Below are positions 61,848 to 64,000 of a DNA stretch of 64,000 nucleotides, piece after piece. The stretch spans positions 22,763,605 through 22,827,604 of the forward strand of contig CM055113.1 of NCBI GenBank assembly GCA_029204225.1, given 5' to 3'. Source of the stretch: Diphasiastrum complanatum (taxonomy: Eukaryota; Streptophyta; Lycopodiopsida; Lycopodiales; Lycopodiaceae). The notes below the pieces were generated by a model. The model saw nothing but the letters and a program-made list of their open reading frames with translations, ran no database searches and was not told the origin of the DNA. A program made the translations under genes and the position numbers. Within the stretch, counting starts at the first letter, position 1. Each line of letters starts with the position of its first letter.

Positions 61848-61852
61848 CACCC
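61848..61852. other. target-site duplication of element H, right copy (CACCC)
   Basis: Matches the left copy at 56844-56848 exactly. Confidence 0.9.
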
Positions 61853-62800
61853 CAATCCGAGTCACTAAAACCAACCAAACATGCATTATCACAAGCAGGA
61901 AAAACCAGTCCATGACTTCTTGTTCCTTGAAGATATCGAAAGATCCTCTTCAACGCTTTCCAATGTGATGTCATTAGGGCATGCATGAATTGACTCATGA
62001 GTGAGACACTATAACAAATGTCCGATCTTGAATTATATAGGTAAATGAGACAGCCAATAGCTTGACAATATAAAGTGGTGTCAAATGATTCACCATCACC
62101 TTGACTACTTAATTTCAGACATGTATCCATAGATGTAGCAACCGGCTTGCAATCTTCCATCTTGAACCACTTCAAAATCTGCCCAAGGTAGCGTTTTTGA
62201 GAGCTGAAAATTCCAGCCCTTCTTGTACAAATTCAAGACCAAGATAAAAGTGTAATAGGCCTAAATCTGAAGTTTCAAAAACCATGCCAAGATCAAGTAT
62301 TACGGCATCAATCTGCTGCTCATTACTTCCCATAATAATAATATCATCAACATAAAGCAAAATAATGATGATATAATCTGAAGTATGCTTGACATAAAGA
62401 GTAGATTCGCTAGGACTATTAGTAAACCCTCGATCACAAAAGCAGGCATGTATCTTTTGATACCACATCCTCGGAGCTTGCTTCAGTCCATAAAGTGCCT
62501 TCTTGAGAAGGCAAACTTTATCTTCTTGGCCTTTAACCAAAAAACCAAGGGTTGTTGAAGGTACACTTCCTCATTGAGATCACCTTTGAGGAATGTTGTC
62601 TTTATGTCAAGTTGCCGCAAACGCCAACCAAAGTGGGCATCCAAAGAGGTTACTACCCTCACAATAGTCATCCGAGCAGTAGGAGAAAAAGTCTCTTCAT
62701 AATCAATCCTCTTTTGATGAGCATAGCCTTTGGCAACGAGCCTTGCCTTTAAACCTGAATAGGGTCTGCTGAATTTTGGGCGCCCTCCTACAAAAATGCA
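61853..62800 (-). pseudogene. element G reverse transcriptase and RNase H start
   Basis: The minus strand reads LKARLVAKGYAHQKRIDYEE, MTIVRVVTSLDAHF and LDIKTTFLKGDLNEEVYLQQ in one frame (to about 62530), then KVCLLKKALYGLKQAPRMWY, IILLYVDDIIIMG with the catalytic YVDD, and FETSDLGLLHFYLGLEF. A break near 62175 leads into MEDCKPVATSMDTCLKLSSQ, SDICYSVSLMSQFMHALMTS and GFSDSDWG at the point where element H was inserted. A frameshift near 62530 and the split make it non-functional. Integrase is absent. Confidence 0.85.
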
Positions 62801-63099
62801 AACCTGAAAACAAAAACAGCAAGATAAGGAATCAGTAGCAGATTTCTGGGCATCCTCCTCCAAACAAAACTTGCTGAAAACTGGTTGCATAAAAATCCGA
62901 TTTGAGATTCTGATTTTTGGGTGCCAAAAATTGCTCCTCCAAGATCTCTGATGGCCGCCCTCCTTCAACTTGAAAAGAGACAAAAAAGCTGATCCAAACT
63001 CCACTTGAAAAGATCAGCAAGATGCTGAAATTTCACAACAACAAACAGAGAAGCTCCTCTTCTAGTAGGGCGCCAAGAAACAAGCTTGTTGCAGATCCG
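62801..63099 (-). other. short leader of element G between PBS and reverse transcriptase
   Basis: Only about 300 bases replace what should be gag, protease and integrase. Minus-strand frames here (with GGRPSEILEEQFLAPKNQNL and similar) show no gag or integrase motif. The words GGGCGCC(C/A) and TTTTGGGCGCC recur on the two strands, and may mark the deletion or an unusual leader. Confidence 0.5.
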
Positions 63100-63114
63100 G
63101 TAGCTCTGATACCA
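63100..63114 (-). other. primer-binding site of element G
   Basis: The minus strand reads TGGTATCAGAGCTAC directly after the LTR end …CCTACA, an exact initiator-tRNA primer-binding site. Confidence 0.92.
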
Positions 63115-63202
63115 TGTAGGAAAGCAAGAGTCAAGTCACCAAGATCTAGTTATCAATCAATCTCCACGAAAAACAAGAGAGAAGAGGCTGGGCACCCAAC
63201 TC

Positions 63203-63263
<61 letters not shown>

Positions 63264-63571
63264 ACAGCAACAAGAGCAATGGTTAGCCAAACTGTAAAAA
63301 TGGAATACACAATGAGCATCTAAGTACTCTACCTGGATGTGACCAAATGCCACCAAACCCTAAGGTTAACCACTTACTAAATGTAGGGCACCCCAAAAGT
63401 CAAGATAGGGCCCCTAAACAAAATTAGACCCCTAAGGACCCACGAGTCAATACATGACCAAAATTGGGTCCAACTGAACTTAAGACAAACTTAAGATGGC
63501 CTAAATAACTAAATACTCATGGTTACACAAATCTCGACCTTTTGGATCCGCATAGTCATTTATTTCTAACA
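63115..63571 (-). repeat. 5' LTR of element G
   Basis: Plus strand TGTAGGAAAGC to ATTTCTAACA, matching 55872-56354 apart from a ~23-base deletion near 63545 (after CGACCTTTTGG) and the length of its (GA)n run (63205-63259). Both ends are TG...CA. Confidence 0.92.
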
Positions 63572-64000
63572 ATGAAGATATATGTACGCTCCCTAAAAAC
63601 AAAAATGGACGCATGACATTGTGGAGTCGTTTGTGCAGTGAAGCATGACACCTCCGCCTTTGTCTTCGTCTGCCTTTAGGTCAATTTGTTGTATCCAAGA
63701 CTGGGTTATGATCAGGAATGCCTCTCTCTAGGCTCACTTATACACAATCCTCAAGCACTCCTTAACCCTGACCCTTCCTAAGTCTCGACACATGGCCAAC
63801 TCCATGCACTATCGACACTTGTCACTTGCAGTACCCTGACGCATAGGCGAGTAGGCTGATAGGCTGACATGTGTCACTCATCCACTGGACCAAGTGTCCC
63901 AGTGAGCATGTGACATGTGTCATGTTTGACCAGACAACCCTGACATGTTTCACTCATTGTACCAAGTGTCCCAATGAGCATATGACATGTGTCACGTTGA
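63572..64000. other. non-coding interval with a ~76-bp direct repeat
   Basis: No gene recognised. CTGACATGT(G/T)TCACTCA...CCAAGTGTCCCA(A/G)TGAGCAT occurs at 63864 and 63940 in tandem, each followed by a (G/A)TGACATGTGTCA word, so short CATGTGTCA motifs recur many times. Confidence 0.6.

Larger units (their letters stand above)
55872..63571 (-). mobile_element. Ty1/copia element G, complete ends, internally deleted and split by element H
   Basis: On the minus strand: 5' LTR 63571-63115, primer-binding site, reverse transcriptase and RNase H pieces to 61853, interruption by element H, remainder of RNase H 56843-56392, polypurine tract and 3' LTR 56354-55872. Gag, protease and integrase are missing; only about 340 bases separate the primer-binding site from the reverse transcriptase. 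The LTRs differ by one ~23-base deletion and GA-repeat length. No target duplication was seen; TAACA precedes and ATGAA follows. Confidence 0.9.

Noticed and set aside
55872..63576. Target-site duplication for element G
   Set aside because: The five bases on each side (TAACA and ATGAA) do not match, so none is claimed.

Overview
The window is nuclear DNA of a land plant with a large, repeat-rich genome. Evidence: one spliced gene for a PIF-type bHLH transcription factor with introns at the positions usual in plants, Ty1/copia and Ty3/gypsy LTR retrotransposons at all stages of decay, plant-style initiator-tRNA primer-binding sites, and long CT, TA, GA and CA microsatellites. The sequence does not fix the lineage; a fern, lycophyte, bryophyte or gymnosperm would all fit. 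I saw no bacterial, plastid or mitochondrial features.

Layout. 1-9 kb: three decayed copia elements (A on +, B and C on -). 10.4-13.1 kb: the PIF-like gene on the - strand, the only convincing host gene, with a long leader to about 14.5 kb. 14.6-20.8 kb: non-coding DNA with G-runs, GC-rich palindromes, a MITE-like element, a near-perfect 73-bp hairpin and a 134-bp CT repeat. 20.8-23.4 kb: copia remnants D (-) and E (+, with its 3' LTR). 23.4-30 kb: a Ty3/gypsy gag-pol remnant followed by a long accessory reading frame with its own TATA-like box and a (TA)n expansion. 30.3-36.4 kb: copia scraps and non-coding DNA.

36.4-50.1 kb holds the most unusual material: two copies, in opposite orientation, of a roughly 5-kb unit that I cannot assign to a named family. 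Each unit has two intron-containing, convergent genes, called here gene A and gene B. Gene B carries features that look transposase-like. At the inner edge of the left copy, a divergent promoter region with four G-boxes and ~75-bp degenerate repeats separates gene A from a reading frame for a strongly diverged histone H3, interrupted by one stop codon. The same G-box region precedes gene A in the right copy. The two copies carry different deletions, so each shows parts the other has lost.

50.9-51.8 kb: the 3' part of a non-LTR (LINE-like) reverse transcriptase. 52.7-54.8 kb: copia element F with a 5' LTR and PBS. 55.77 kb: a tRNA-like sequence. 55.9-63.6 kb: a clear nest in which copia element G (-, both LTRs, PBS and PPT) was split inside its RNase H region by copia element H (+), whose insertion made a 5-bp CACCC target duplication. 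H retains an open integrase frame with its catalytic residues but has lost nearly all of its 3' LTR. The last 400 bases are non-coding with a ~76-bp direct repeat.
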